A stretch of DNA of 64,000 nt from Croceicoccus estronivorus (GTDB lineage Bacteria; Pseudomonadota; Alphaproteobacteria; Sphingomonadales; Sphingomonadaceae), in NCBI RefSeq assembly GCF_001625325.1, contig NZ_JRQQ01000005.1:289532-353531 (forward strand). The letters are read 5' to 3'. Under the pieces are notes generated by a model that worked only from the letters and a program-made list of their open reading frames with translations, was not told the DNA's origin and did no database searches. Of this stretch, positions 46,085 to 55,448 are shown piece after piece. Each line of letters begins with the position of its first letter. Positions within the stretch are counted from its first letter, which is position 1. The translations under genes and the position numbers were made by a program.

Positions 46085-46858
46085 TCAGGCCTTCGGCGCG
46101 GCAGCAGCCGGCTTGGCAGCAGCTGCCGGTTTCGCGGCGGGTGCCGCCGACACGTACTGAGGCTTCACCACACCGTTCGACGACAGGTTGGCGAGCACGG
46201 AGGTAGCGAAACCTTCGATTTCGCCAGCGATGCGCTTGTTGCGGCTCTGCAGCCAGTTGTAGGCGAGCACGGCCGGAACAGCCACGAGAAGACCCAGAGC
46301 GGTCATGATGAGAGCTTCACCAACCGGGCCGGCGACCTTGTCGATCGAGGCCGAACCGGCGAGACCGATGTTGATCAGCGCGCGATAGATACCGACAACG
46401 GTACCGAACAGACCGATGAACGGTGCGGTAGCGCCAACGGTGGCGAGGAACGGAAGGCCACCAGCCAGCTTGGCGTTGATGGCGGATTCCGAACGCGCCA
46501 GCGAACCGTGCATCCAGTCATGGGCTTCGAGGCTGTCGGTCATCTTCGTGTGCTGTTCTTCAGCGGCCAGCGCGTCATCGACGATCTGGCGATAGGCCGA
46601 GTTCTTCTGCAGCTTGGCAGCACCTTCCTTGAGGCTCGGCGCACGCCAGAAGCCGGCGCGGACTTCACGGCCCTGCTTCAGGATTTTCGCCTGTTCAAAG
46701 AACTTGGTGAACAGGATGTAAAACGAACCGAACGACATGATGCCGAGGATGATGACGGTCGCGTATGCGACGACGCCGCCCTGTTCCAGGGCTTCCTTGA
46801 AGCCGAACTTGTTCTGCGGAGCCGCTTCCGCGGCGGCAGCGAGAATTTCGATAAGCAT
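46085..46858 (-). CDS. exbB: ExbB/TolQ-family proton channel protein
   Basis: A 257-residue MotA/TolQ/ExbB channel subunit. Three membrane helices are present (near residues 27-48, 132-155 and 170-195); GGLPFLATVGATAPFIGLFGT, given here as LPFLATVGATAPFIGLFGT, and VAGPVGEALIMTALGLLVA are family signatures. The C-terminus is an Ala/Lys/Pro-rich tail. ATG 46858 is preferred because it has GAGAGGA upstream; the longer frame starts within a hairpin region. It lies between tonB and the two exbD genes. Confidence 0.94.
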   Translation of the reverse strand: MLIEILAAAAEAAPQNKFGFKEALEQGGVVAYATVIILGIMSFGSFYILFTKFFEQAKILKQGREVRAGFWRAPSLKEGAAKLQKNSAYRQIVDDALAAEEQHTKMTDSLEAHDWMHGSLARSESAINAKLAGGLPFLATVGATAPFIGLFGTVVGIYRALINIGLAGSASIDKVAGPVGEALIMTALGLLVAVPAVLAYNWLQSRNKRIAGEIEGFATSVLANLSSNGVVKPQYVSAAPAAKPAAAAKPAAAAPKA

Positions 46859-46871
46859 GCGGGTTGTCCTC

Positions 46872-46901
46872 TCAAGAAGATACGAATCAAGAAGATACGA
46901 A
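46872..46901 (-). repeat. Perfect 15-bp tandem repeat in the exbB leader
   Basis: TCAAGAAGATACGAA is present twice in direct tandem (46872-46886 and 46887-46901), 13 bases upstream of the exbB ATG. Its position in the tonB-exbB gap, next to a hairpin, suggests either a recent duplication or a regulatory element. Confidence 0.8.
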
Positions 46902-46920
46902 AATCGGGTTGGCTCAAACG

Positions 46921-46945
46921 CTCCTGCCGGACGCTCCGGCAGGAG
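46921..46945 (-). terminator. Hairpin between tonB and exbB (possible attenuator)
   Basis: CTCCTGCCGG (46921-46930) and CCGGCAGGAG (46936-46945) form a perfect 10-bp stem with an ACGCT loop just after the tonB stop. There is only a short T stretch on the minus strand, so partial termination or mRNA protection is more likely than a full stop. Confidence 0.5.
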
Positions 46946-46957
46946 CCACAAATCGCG

Positions 46958-47593
46958 TTATTTCGGAATCTGCCAGCGTACAGCGTTGCTGTAGGATCCC
47001 ACTGTGGGGTTCCCGTCACCGTCAGTCGCCGGCTTGAACCGTGCACGGCGGGTCACGAGCTTGCAGGTCGCCTCGTCGAGATCGGCATGGCCGCTCGATC
47101 CGGTGATCTGACAGCTTTCCACCTTGCCGTCAGTGCCCACCGTGACACTGAAACGGGCAACACCTGCACGTTCGTCACGCATGGCCCGGGTGGGGTAGTC
47201 ATCAGGCGTAGCCCAGCTACCCGGATTGTTCCGCGGCTGAGGTGCCTTGGGCGTAAACTTCGGCGGCGGCGGCGGCGGCGGAGCCGTCGGCTTTGGCGGA
47301 AGAACAGGTGCCGTCTGGATGACAGGCGGTGCCGGCGCGATATTGATAGGCGGCGGCGGCGCCACAACAGGCGGCGGCGGCGGCGCGTCTTTCGGCGGCG
47401 GCGGTGGCGGCAGCTCGGGTTCGGGTTCGGGTTCGTCCTCGATATCGATTGTCGTCACGCGTTGCGCGACCTTCTTGACTGCCTCGAAGGCAAGCCCCGT
47501 TACGAGGCCATAACCAAGAAGGACGTGGAGTAGGGCAACGACAATCAGCGCAATAACGCGATTACTGCTCGTCGATTGGTCAGCGTAAGCCAT
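46958..47593 (-). CDS. tonB: TonB energy transducer
   Basis: A 211-residue periplasm-spanning protein that passes proton-motive energy to TonB-dependent outer-membrane receptors. An N-terminal anchor helix (VIALIVVALLHVLLGYGLV near residues 13-31) is followed by a long Pro/Glu-rich spacer (about 52-118) and the C-terminal domain (about 128-210) with RFSVTVGTDGKVESCQITGS. It heads the tonB-exbB-exbD-exbD operon. The 341-base gap upstream holds its promoter. Confidence 0.93.
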   Translation of the reverse strand: MAYADQSTSSNRVIALIVVALLHVLLGYGLVTGLAFEAVKKVAQRVTTIDIEDEPEPEPELPPPPPPKDAPPPPPVVAPPPPINIAPAPPVIQTAPVLPPKPTAPPPPPPPKFTPKAPQPRNNPGSWATPDDYPTRAMRDERAGVARFSVTVGTDGKVESCQITGSSGHADLDEATCKLVTRRARFKPATDGDGNPTVGSYSNAVRWQIPK

Positions 47594-47934
47594 TCAGTCG
47601 CATCACTCCATTCAGCTCCCCCGGGACGATCCCGGGCCACGCCAGCGACGGGGTCGGCCTCACCGTCTGGCGTAACTATCCAATTTCTACCCTGCCAGTT
47701 CGGCCGGATGGCCTCCCGTTGCCTCGATCAAATTTTCCCTCAAGGCGATTTTCGGAGTGAAAGTTTGCTTTCTACCCCGCTTTTTCCGGGCTCTTTAACT
47801 GCGAAGTAACGCCTGCGCAAACGCTTTATCGGTTAATCAACGATTCAAGCGCTTGGCATCAATTAATTCCAATGACAGAGGTACGGTCGAAGAATCCAGC
47901 GTGCAAAGATAACTGCGGGGGAGCAAGTCCGAAA
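47594..47934. other. Divergent gap between tonB and a secreted-protein gene
   Basis: No gene or convincing RNA was found in this 341-base stretch. It must hold the promoter of tonB (minus) and that of the 47935 gene (plus). The part at 47800-47870 is AT-richer than its surroundings. A CtrA-like near-match (TTAA-N7-TTCA, 47833-47847) is present but is expected by chance at this level. Confidence 0.5.
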
Positions 47935-48789
47935 ATGCCTATGCCCACATTTCGCAGCCGAAAAGTCAGGGCGCTCTGCGCCGGATTGGCTCTTTTCGCA
48001 GCCGGAGCCCCCATCGGGCATGCCGCTCTCGCGGCCGAGCCATCGGTTTCGTTGACATATGCCGATCTGGCTGACCTGGCCGATCCGGCGCAACTCGTGT
48101 TGAGAGTGAAGGTCAGCCGGCAGGCGGTGGTCGAGCCTGAGCGCGCGCCGGGCCTCGCCCCCGGGCATGTGCGCCTCTATGTCACGGCCAAGCCGCTTGA
48201 AGCGCTCGCGGGAACCGCACCTGCAGCCAAAGCCGTACATTATCTCGTCGATCTGCCTGTCGGGGTGGACCGCAAGGTGCCGAAGTTGCGCGGCGAATCC
48301 GTTATTGTCTTTGCCCGTTCCGTTCCGGGGCGCCCGGACGAACTGCAACTGGTAGCTCCCGATGCCCAGGTAAGGGACGACCCACAAACGGTCGCGCGGT
48401 TGACTCCGCTGTTGATCGAATTGGGCTCGCCAGGCGCGCCGCCGCGTATTTCCGGTGTTCGGGACATCCTGTCGGTCGACGGCAATCTCGCCGGAGAATC
48501 CGAAACGCAGTTGTTCCTCGATAGCGAAGATGGCCCGGTGCTGGTGTCCGTAGTCCGGCGGCCGAACATGGCTCCGGTCTGGAGCGTTTCGTGGTCTGAA
48601 CTGGTCGATCAGGCCGGTCGGCCGCCCACGCCGGAAACTCTCCCATGGTATCGGCTGGCGTGCAGCTTGCCCCAAAGCCTCCCGCCAGGCGCGAATCTGG
48701 CCAGCGATGCGGGGGATCGGGTTCGTGCCGTTCGGGACTATGCTCTGGTCCGGCAGGAACTCGGGGCATGTCCGCGTAACCGCAATTGA
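47935..48789 (+). CDS. Secreted protein of unknown function
   Basis: A 284-residue protein with an N-terminal signal peptide (ALCAGLALFAAGAPIGHAAL near residues 12-31) and an otherwise soluble, beta-rich sequence. I do not recognise a named family. Two cysteines near the C-terminus (in RLACSLPQS and LGACPRNRN) may form a disulfide. The ATG at 47935 with GGGGAG upstream is chosen; a second ATG lies two codons later. It probably acts in the periplasm or cell envelope. Confidence 0.72.
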   Translation: MPMPTFRSRKVRALCAGLALFAAGAPIGHAALAAEPSVSLTYADLADLADPAQLVLRVKVSRQAVVEPERAPGLAPGHVRLYVTAKPLEALAGTAPAAKAVHYLVDLPVGVDRKVPKLRGESVIVFARSVPGRPDELQLVAPDAQVRDDPQTVARLTPLLIELGSPGAPPRISGVRDILSVDGNLAGESETQLFLDSEDGPVLVSVVRRPNMAPVWSVSWSELVDQAGRPPTPETLPWYRLACSLPQSLPPGANLASDAGDRVRAVRDYALVRQELGACPRNRN

Positions 48790-48926
48790 TCGGAACGCAC
48801 GGTTGGCGGCTGCCTTCGCGGCCTCTGGCGTTTATCGTCCGCTTACCCTAGGGCGCTGTGCTTTCGTACCGCGATGCCTGCTGGCAGCGCGGCTGCGGGT
48901 ATGACAACTGCACTAAGGGGGCATGA

Positions 48927-50237
48927 ATGGCCGAACCGTTGCGAATCGCCCTGGCCGGGCTCGGCACCGTTGGCGCCGGCGTGATTCGCCTGCTGGATGC
49001 GAATCGGGAATTGATTGCGAACCGGGCGGGGCGCGACATTGTCGTCGTCGCCGTGAGCGCGCGTGATCGCACCAAGGATCGTGGCGTCGATCTTTCCCCG
49101 TTTGCGTGGGAAGACGACATGACCGTGATGGCCGCGCGCGAGGATATCGATGTCGTGGTGGAACTGGTCGGCGGATCGGACGGGCCGGCTCTGACTCTCG
49201 CTCGCAATGCGATTCGCGAAGGCAAGGCACTGGTGACGGCGAACAAGGCGATGATCGCGCATCACGGGCTTGCCCTTGCCCGGGATGCCGAGACGTCCGG
49301 TGTCGCGTTGAAGTTCGAAGCCGCCGTGGCAGGCGGTATCCCGGTGATCAAGGGGCTGCGCGAAGGGGCGGCCGCCAATGTGATCGAGCGGATCTATGGG
49401 ATTCTGAACGGCACCTGCAATTATATCCTCTCGACAATGGAAGAGACCGGGCGGGACTTCGGGGATGTGCTCGAAGATGCCCAGCGGCTCGGTTACGCGG
49501 AAGCTGATCCGACTTTCGATATCGAAGGCATCGATGCTGCACACAAGCTTTCCATCCTGGCGGCGATCGCTTTCGGTGCCGAACTCGATTTCGCCAATGT
49601 CGATACGACCGGCATTGCCACCTTGCGGGCGGCGGACATCGCCCAGGCGGAGGCGCTCGGTTATGTCATTCGCCTGATCGGCATGGCTGAAACCGAAGCC
49701 GGGGACGGGGGACGGCCGGCCCTGTTCCAACGTGTGCAGCCCTATCTGGTGCCTTACGGTCACCCGCTCGCTCACGTTGACGGGCCGACGAATGCCGTCG
49801 TGACCGAAGGCAATTTCTCGGGCCGCTTGCTGTTCCAGGGGGCAGGAGCCGGTGATGGGCCGACCGCCAGCGCCGTGGTCGCCGACCTGATCGATATTGC
49901 CCGCGGCGAGATTGGCGCGCCATTCTCTGTCCCGGTGGCCGATCTGGACAAGCTGGAGCCTGCACAGTCCGGGCACCGCGTGGGGCGCCGCTATATCCGC
50001 TTCGCAGTGAACGACCGGCCAGGTGTACTGGCTGAAATCACTGCTGCGATGCGCGATGCGGGCGTATCCATCGAAAGCCTGCTGCAAAAGGGGAGGCCTG
50101 AGGAAGGCGGCGAAGTGCTGGTTGCTCTCGTCACTCACGAGGGGCCTGAAAGTTGCGTTACCCGGGCCCTGCACTTGCTCGAAGGATCGCCGAGCCTGAC
50201 CGCGCCCCCTCTGGTAATGCAGCTCCTCGCAACCTGA
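48927..50237 (+). CDS. hom: Homoserine dehydrogenase
   Basis: A 436-residue enzyme reducing aspartate semialdehyde to homoserine for threonine and methionine synthesis. The NAD-binding GLGTVGAGVI lies at residues 11-20, VTANKAMIA near 102-110, AAVAGGIPVIKGLREG near 132-147, the catalytic region GILNGTCNYIL near 158-168 and EADPTFDIEGIDAAHKL near 192-208. A C-terminal ACT domain (about 354-430) suggests feedback control by threonine. AAGGGGG precedes the ATG. Confidence 0.96.
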   Translation: MAEPLRIALAGLGTVGAGVIRLLDANRELIANRAGRDIVVVAVSARDRTKDRGVDLSPFAWEDDMTVMAAREDIDVVVELVGGSDGPALTLARNAIREGKALVTANKAMIAHHGLALARDAETSGVALKFEAAVAGGIPVIKGLREGAAANVIERIYGILNGTCNYILSTMEETGRDFGDVLEDAQRLGYAEADPTFDIEGIDAAHKLSILAAIAFGAELDFANVDTTGIATLRAADIAQAEALGYVIRLIGMAETEAGDGGRPALFQRVQPYLVPYGHPLAHVDGPTNAVVTEGNFSGRLLFQGAGAGDGPTASAVVADLIDIARGEIGAPFSVPVADLDKLEPAQSGHRVGRRYIRFAVNDRPGVLAEITAAMRDAGVSIESLLQKGRPEEGGEVLVALVTHEGPESCVTRALHLLEGSPSLTAPPLVMQLLAT

Positions 50238-50343
50238 TTGCAGTACATTCGCATTACGATTGCAGCGATTGCCGCAAATATTGCCCCGCGCGGGGCCAGC
50301 GCCTAAGGCCTTCGCGCAAGATGTCATCCAGGATGGGATACTA

Positions 50344-51330
50344 ATGTCCGACAAGACCGCCACCCCCGCCAGCAGTGTTCTCGACCGTGTGCTGGTTCTC
50401 GAAATGGTCCGCGTGACCGAAGCCGCCGCGATTTCGGCATCAAAACTGATCGGTCGTGGCGATGAAAAGGCAGCCGATGCCGCTGCTGTGGAGGCGATGC
50501 GCAAGGCGTTCGATGAACTCTACATGGACGGCACAGTCGTGATCGGCGAGGGTGAGCGCGATGAGGCGCCGATGCTCTTCATCGGGGAAAAGGTCGGCGG
50601 CGCGCCGGGCAAGGGGCCGAAGATCGACATCGCGCTGGATCCGCTCGAAGGTACCACCATCACGGCCAAGGCAGGCCCCAATGCGCTGGCGGTACTGGCC
50701 GCAGCCGAGGAAGGCTGCCTGCTCAATGCGCCCGATGTCTACATGGACAAGCTGGCCGTTGGGCCAGGCTATCCCGAAGACATCATCGATCTGGCCAAGA
50801 CTCCTACGGAAAACGTCAAGGCAGTCGCCGCAGCAAAGGGCGTGGAGCCCAACGAAATCATCGTTTGCGTCCTCGATCGTCCGCGTCATGCGGATCTGAT
50901 CGCAGAGTTGCGGGAACTGGGCTGCGGTATTCAGCTTATTCCCGACGGCGATGTTGCCGGCGTGATCGCAGTGACCGATCCCGAGACCACGATCGACCTC
51001 TATATGGGGCAGGGCGGAGCACCGGAAGGCGTGCTGGCCGCTGCGGCTTTGCGGTGCGTGGGCGGCCAGTTCAATGGCCGGCTCGTGTTCCGCAACGAGA
51101 GCGAGAAAGCGCGTGCGCGCAAATGGGGTATCGAGGATCTCGGCCGCATCTACAAGCTGGATGACCTCGCCAAGGGCGATTGCATCTTCGCCGCCACCGG
51201 GGTGACGGATGGTTCGTTGCTCAAGGGCGTGAAGCGGCTCAAGGGCGGCCGCATGACGACGGAAAGTGTCGTGATGCGTGCCAGTTCGGGCACCGTACGC
51301 TGGGTCCGCGGGGAACATCATTCGAGCTGA
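50344..51330 (+). CDS. glpX: Class II fructose-1,6-bisphosphatase
   Basis: A 328-residue GlpX-type FBPase of gluconeogenesis. The N-terminal LVLEMVRVTEAAAISASKLI (near 18-37), VIGEGERDEAPMLFIGE (near 68-84), ALDPLEGTTITAKAGPNAL (near 99-117) and GQGGAPEGVLAAAALRCVGG (near 224-243) are the metal and substrate motifs of the family. The ATG at 50344 is chosen for the canonical N-terminus; the frame is open further upstream. It follows hom by 106 bases; hom-glpX adjacency recurs in alphaproteobacteria. Confidence 0.95.
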   Translation: MSDKTATPASSVLDRVLVLEMVRVTEAAAISASKLIGRGDEKAADAAAVEAMRKAFDELYMDGTVVIGEGERDEAPMLFIGEKVGGAPGKGPKIDIALDPLEGTTITAKAGPNALAVLAAAEEGCLLNAPDVYMDKLAVGPGYPEDIIDLAKTPTENVKAVAAAKGVEPNEIIVCVLDRPRHADLIAELRELGCGIQLIPDGDVAGVIAVTDPETTIDLYMGQGGAPEGVLAAAALRCVGGQFNGRLVFRNESEKARARKWGIEDLGRIYKLDDLAKGDCIFAATGVTDGSLLKGVKRLKGGRMTTESVVMRASSGTVRWVRGEHHSS

Positions 51331-51463
51331 TGGCCGAACGGCCCGGCGTGGAATACCGCCGACAAATGCCCGGCCTCTCGCCCCGGGCGGTTGCAATCGT
51401 CGGATGCTCGGCTAGAGGCGGGCGCATCGACTCACGCCAGTTTTCCAAGGAAGGTACCCCGCG

Positions 51464-52399
51464 ATGAAAATCATGGCCGGCAATTCGAATCTGCCGCTCG
51501 CCCGTGCGATTGCCGGTTATCTGGAACTTCCGCTGACCGATGCTGCGGTTCGGCGTTTCGCGGATGACGAAATCTTCGTTGAAATTCATGAGAATGTTCG
51601 TGGTGAGGATGTCTTTGTCGTTCAATCGACAAGCTATCCGGCAAACGACAATCTCATGGAATTGTTGATCTGTATCGATGCGCTGAAGCGCGCCTCGGCG
51701 AAGCGGATCACGGCCGTGGTGCCTTATTTCGGATATGCCCGGCAGGATCGCAAGCCAGGGCCGCGCACTCCGATTTCGGCCAAGCTGGTTGCGAATCTGA
51801 TTACGGAAGCCGGTGCGGATCGCGTCCTTTCGGTGGATCTTCACGCAGGCCAGATCCAAGGCTTTTTCGACATCCCGACGGATAATCTTTATGCCGCGCC
51901 AGCCATGGCAGCCGACATTCAGGCCCGGTACGGCGACCAGGAACTGATGGTCGTTTCTCCCGACGTCGGCGGCGTCGTGCGTGCTCGTGCGCTGGCCAAG
52001 CGGCTGGATAATGCCCCGCTGGCCATCGTCGACAAGCGGCGCGATCGCCCCGGCGAATCGGAAGTGATGAACATCATCGGCGATGTGCAGGGCCGCCACT
52101 GCATTCTGATCGACGATATCGTCGATTCGGGCGGCACGTTGTGCAACGCGGCGCAGGCGCTGCTGGACAACGGTGCCAAGAGCGTGGTCGCCTATATCAC
52201 CCATGGTGTGCTGTCCGGTGCGGCGGTGCAGAAGGTCAACAATTCCGCGCTCAAGGAACTGGTCATCAGCGATACGATTCTCGCGACTGATGCAGCCAAG
52301 GAATCGGATCGCATCCGCATCCTTTCCATAGCGACCCTGATTGGCGAGGCAGTGCGTCGGATTGCCGACGAAAGTTCCGTTTCCAGCCTGTTCGATTGA
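51464..52399 (+). CDS. prs: Ribose-phosphate pyrophosphokinase
   Basis: A 311-residue PRPP synthase supplying purine, pyrimidine, His and Trp synthesis and the Apt reaction. The ribose-phosphate loop [16 protein letters not shown] lies near residues 211-226, the flexible ATP loop [12 protein letters not shown] near 86-97 and [14 protein letters not shown] near 126-139. Start [13 protein letters not shown], with GGAAGG upstream. Length is typical. Confidence 0.97.
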   Translation: MKIMAGNSNLPLARAIAGYLELPLTDAAVRRFADDEIFVEIHENVRGEDVFVVQSTSYPANDNLMELLICIDALKRASAKRITAVVPYFGYARQDRKPGPRTPISAKLVANLITEAGADRVLSVDLHAGQIQGFFDIPTDNLYAAPAMAADIQARYGDQELMVVSPDVGGVVRARALAKRLDNAPLAIVDKRRDRPGESEVMNIIGDVQGRHCILIDDIVDSGGTLCNAAQALLDNGAKSVVAYITHGVLSGAAVQKVNNSALKELVISDTILATDAAKESDRIRILSIATLIGEAVRRIADESSVSSLFD

Positions 52400-52412
52400 G
52401 CGGCGGCCAAGC

Positions 52413-53195
52413 GTGAAACTCGACGCTGAGATCGCTCTGGCCCTGCGTATGGCGGATGCCGCGCGGGCAGCGATCCGACCGCATTACCGTTCGCAAGTCG
52501 TTACCGAACGCAAAGGCGATGCCACGCCGGTAACCCAGGCTGATCGCGAGGCGGAACAGGCAATGCGCCGGCTCCTTGAGGCGGAATTCCCCAACGACGG
52601 GGTTGCCGGCGAAGAGTACGGCACCAGCGAAGGTACGTCCGGGCGCCAATGGGTTCTCGATCCGATCGATGGAACGGCGGCGTTTCTTGCCGGTCGGCCG
52701 ATTTTCGGCACGTTGATCGCGTTGATGGTCGATGGCTTCCCGGTACTGGGGGTGATCGACCAGGCAATCACCGATGAACGCTGGCTGGGCGTCATGGGGC
52801 GGCCCACCACGCTCAACGGCGAGCAAGTACAGGCGCGGGCGTGCAAGGAGCTGTCTGCTGCGACACTCGCCACCACCGGCCCGCACTACTTCGATAATCA
52901 TGACGGCGAACATTTCATGGCGCTTGCGGCCAAGACCGACCATCGCCGGATGGTCATGGGCGGCGATTGCTACAACTATGCAATGCTCGCTACCGGACAG
53001 ATCGACGTAGTCTGCGAAGCCGGGCTCAAGCTTCACGATTTTGCCGCATTGGTTCCGGTGGTCGAAGGCGCGGGTGGCGTAATGTGCGACTGGGGTGGAG
53101 ACCCGCTTCATGCGGCTTCCGACGGCCATGTGTTGGCGCTGGGCGATCCGGCTCGTCTCGACGATGTGGTCGAGGCGCTGTCCTGCCGCCATTGA
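52413..53195 (+). CDS. hisN: Histidinol-phosphate phosphatase, IMPase type
   Basis: A 260-residue inositol-monophosphatase-family protein. GEEYGTSEG near residues 67-75, WVLDPIDGTAAFLAG near 80-94 and the C-terminal GLKLHDFAALVPVVEGAGGV near 205-224 match the HisN group, which dephosphorylates histidinol phosphate. The exact substrate is not proven by sequence. The GTG at 52413 starts 13 bases after the prs stop and gives the expected N-terminus. Confidence 0.85.
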   Translation: MKLDAEIALALRMADAARAAIRPHYRSQVVTERKGDATPVTQADREAEQAMRRLLEAEFPNDGVAGEEYGTSEGTSGRQWVLDPIDGTAAFLAGRPIFGTLIALMVDGFPVLGVIDQAITDERWLGVMGRPTTLNGEQVQARACKELSAATLATTGPHYFDNHDGEHFMALAAKTDHRRMVMGGDCYNYAMLATGQIDVVCEAGLKLHDFAALVPVVEGAGGVMCDWGGDPLHAASDGHVLALGDPARLDDVVEALSCRH

Positions 53196-53206
53196 AAGCC
53201 GGGGCG

Positions 53207-53620
53207 GTGAACAGGCCGTTTTTCTTCTACGGGACTCTTCAGCAGGATCTGGCGACAGGAGAGGCTGCGCGACTGGTGGCGGCACTCGGTCCGGGCGTTC
53301 CGGCCAGCGTACGGGCCGCGCTTTTTGCAATCGACGATCCGAATGGTTCCTATCCGGTGCTTGTACATGGTGCCGCGCGGCAGGTGAAAGGCAGGCTTGT
53401 ATTCGGACCCGAGGACCGGCGCTGGCTGGCCCGTATGGATGCCTACGAAGGTGCGGAATATCGTCGCTGCCCCGTGCGTGCGATGACATCCGACGGTAAA
53501 ATCGTACGGGCAGAGGCTTATATATATACGCGTCGGCGCGGTGCCGGGCTGATACCTGTGCCGCACGGAGACTTCGCGCGCTTCCTTGCCGAAACGGGAA
53601 GACGACCCTTGCAGCGGTGA
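53207..53620 (+). CDS. Gamma-glutamylcyclotransferase-like protein (GGACT fold)
   Basis: A 137-residue member of the AIG2/GGCT-like superfamily. The N-terminal FFYGTLQ motif (residues 6-12) forms the glycine-rich substrate loop, and MDAYEGAEYRR near 77-87 holds the candidate catalytic glutamate. The family removes gamma-glutamyl groups as 5-oxoproline, but many members are uncharacterised. The start is a GTG at 53207, 11 bases after hisN; a TTG overlapping the hisN stop is also possible. Confidence 0.8.
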   Translation: MNRPFFFYGTLQQDLATGEAARLVAALGPGVPASVRAALFAIDDPNGSYPVLVHGAARQVKGRLVFGPEDRRWLARMDAYEGAEYRRCPVRAMTSDGKIVRAEAYIYTRRRGAGLIPVPHGDFARFLAETGRRPLQR

Positions 53621-53745
53621 ATCGCTTGCCTTTTGTCCGGTCCCACCCTAAAGGCGCGCCCTTCATTGACACGTAATTCGCGGGCCGGCCTGGCTGATAG
53701 GGCTGCCAGGGCTGGTCGAACGTGTCCCTGACCAAGGAGATGAAA

Positions 53746-53949
53746 ATGCCCAAGCTCAAGACCAAGAGCGGTGTGAAGAAGCGCTTCAAGCTCACCGCAA
53801 CCGGCAAGGTAAAGCACGGTGTGGCTGGCAAGCGCCACCGCCTCATCAGCCATAACGGCAAGTATATCCGCCAGAACCGCGGGACCGACGTGATCTCTGA
53901 CGCCGATGCGAAGACGATCAAAAAGTGGGCGCCCTACGGGCTCAACTGA
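53746..53949 (+). CDS. rpmI: Ribosomal protein L35
   Basis: A 67-residue basic protein with the L35 signature [17 protein letters not shown] and GKRHRL. The ATG at 53746 has AAGGAG 8 bases upstream. It pairs with rplT, as usual, but infC is not in front of it here. The 125-base gap upstream has no clear L20 leader structure that I could trace; a TTGACA hexamer lies at 53666. Confidence 0.97.
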   Translation: MPKLKTKSGVKKRFKLTATGKVKHGVAGKRHRLISHNGKYIRQNRGTDVISDADAKTIKKWAPYGLN

Positions 53950-53966
53950 GACAGGAGTACTAGCCA

Positions 53967-54326
53967 ATGCCCCGTATCAAACGCGGCGTGACCACACGCG
54001 CCAAACATAAGCGGCTTCTGGATCAGGCGAAGGGCTATCGCGGCCGTCGCAAGAACACGATCCGTATTGCCCGTCAGGCGGTCGAAAAGGCCGGCCAATA
54101 CGCCTATCGCGACCGCAAGGTTAAGAAGCGGAATTTCCGGGCCCTGTGGATTCAGCGGATCAATGCGGCCGTCCGGGCCGAAGGCCTGACCTATTCGCAG
54201 TTCATCCATGGCGCCAAGCTTGCCGGGATCGAACTGGACCGCAAGGTGATGGCTGATCTCGCCATGAACGAAGGCACTGCTTTCGCGGCGATCATCGCTC
54301 AGGCGAAGCAGGCTCTTCCGGCCTGA
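53967..54326 (+). CDS. rplT: Ribosomal protein L20
   Basis: A 119-residue 50S protein beginning [19 protein letters not shown], with [20 protein letters not shown] near residues 23-42 and [11 protein letters not shown] near 62-72, all L20 signatures. It follows rpmI by 17 bases and is closed by the terminator at 54367. Confidence 0.98.
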   Translation: MPRIKRGVTTRAKHKRLLDQAKGYRGRRKNTIRIARQAVEKAGQYAYRDRKVKKRNFRALWIQRINAAVRAEGLTYSQFIHGAKLAGIELDRKVMADLAMNEGTAFAAIIAQAKQALPA

Positions 54327-54366
54327 CGTTACCGCCTTCGCTTTTCGCGAAACGGCAATATATTCA

Positions 54367-54401
54367 GGGGCGTGTGCAGGATGGCTGCGCACGCCCCTTT
54401 T
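54367..54401 (+). terminator. Terminator of rpmI-rplT
   Basis: GGGGCGTGTGCA (54367-54378) pairs with TGCGCACGCCCC (54386-54397) through one G-U wobble, with a 7-base loop and four Ts. Confidence 0.88.
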
Positions 54402-54485
54402 ACATCCCGCAATCTCACGCTATCGGAGATGAAGCGGGAAGGGGTCGCAAATACAGAACCTTCCTCTGGGGGCATAGGTTTCTGT

Positions 54486-55361
54486 ATGACCATAAGATGC
54501 GACATCGATGTCCGCTTCTTTCCACCTCCGTCGGAGTTGGAAGGCTGCTTTTCGACATTCTATCGCGCGACTTTCACCATGCCACCTGGCCAACGGGTGA
54601 GGGACTACCTCCAGCCAGAATGGGGCAATATCCGCTTTTTCTGGGGTGACGCGCCTGATGCGCAGGTTGTTGGCGGTTCACGCGTATCGCGGGCACGTTT
54701 TACAGCCACGGGCCCAAGTTCGTTGCCGACCGAATTCTATCTCGGCACGACCCGCATGTGGGGTGTCGGGCTGTTCCCGCTCGGCTGGGCCAAGTTCATG
54801 CTCACTCCGGCGGCGGAACTGGCCAATGCGCTGGTCGATGGCGATGACCATCCGGCCTACGCTCATTTTGAAGAGCTTTCCGCGAACCTGTTCGATGGGG
54901 AGCCGGATGATGAGCGGGAATATCGCCGGATCATCGACTACTTTCTGGAACTGAATCGGCCCCACCCCGATCACGACAGGATTATGGGCGTTCATGCCGC
55001 CCTGGTTGATCCTGCTGTTGATAGTGTGTCGGAACTGGCCAGACGGGCGGGATTGAGCCAGCGTACGCTGGAGCGGCTGTGCCACCGGGCGTTCGGCTTT
55101 TCGCCCAAGCGCCTGCTCCGCCGCCAGCGATTCATGCGCAGCCTGACCGCGTTCATGCTGGCCAAGGACCGGAACTGGTCGGAGGCCATCGATCCCCATT
55201 ATCACGATCAGGCTCATTTCGTGCGCGATTTCCGTGCATTCATGACCATGAGCCCGCGGGAATATGCCGCGCTTGAACACCCCATTCTCAATGCCTTCAT
55301 GCAGGAACGGGCGCGGATATGGGGTTCGCCGGCACAGACGCTGGACAAGCCTGAAAGATAG
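54486..55361 (+). CDS. AraC-family transcriptional regulator
   Basis: A 291-residue regulator. The C-terminal AraC-type double helix-turn-helix (about 190-275) includes ELARRAGLSQRTLERLCHRA and the second-helix end DQAHFVRDFRAFMTMSPREY. The N-terminal 180 residues have no sensor domain I can name, though the layout resembles AraC members with a DUF6597-like N-terminus. The ATG at 54486 is chosen; an earlier in-frame ATG at 54429 has CGGAG just upstream. It is flanked by translation genes and its target is unknown. Confidence 0.85.
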   Translation: MTIRCDIDVRFFPPPSELEGCFSTFYRATFTMPPGQRVRDYLQPEWGNIRFFWGDAPDAQVVGGSRVSRARFTATGPSSLPTEFYLGTTRMWGVGLFPLGWAKFMLTPAAELANALVDGDDHPAYAHFEELSANLFDGEPDDEREYRRIIDYFLELNRPHPDHDRIMGVHAALVDPAVDSVSELARRAGLSQRTLERLCHRAFGFSPKRLLRRQRFMRSLTAFMLAKDRNWSEAIDPHYHDQAHFVRDFRAFMTMSPREYAALEHPILNAFMQERARIWGSPAQTLDKPER

Positions 55362-55448
55362 CCTGGCCACTCGCGAAGCGCCCGTTGCGGATTCGGCTCG
55401 CAGGCCCTAGGGACCGCCCGCAATTCTTTAGTCAATCCGCCGAGGAGT

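Noticed and set aside
47247..47513. Glycine-rich plus-strand frame in the tonB region
   Set aside because: It is the complement of the proline-rich TonB spacer, not a gene.
47833..47847. CtrA-like TTAA-N7-TTCA before the 47935 gene
   Set aside because: One mismatch in eight fixed positions is expected several times in 64 kb. A similar near-match at 61325-61339 was rejected for the same reason.
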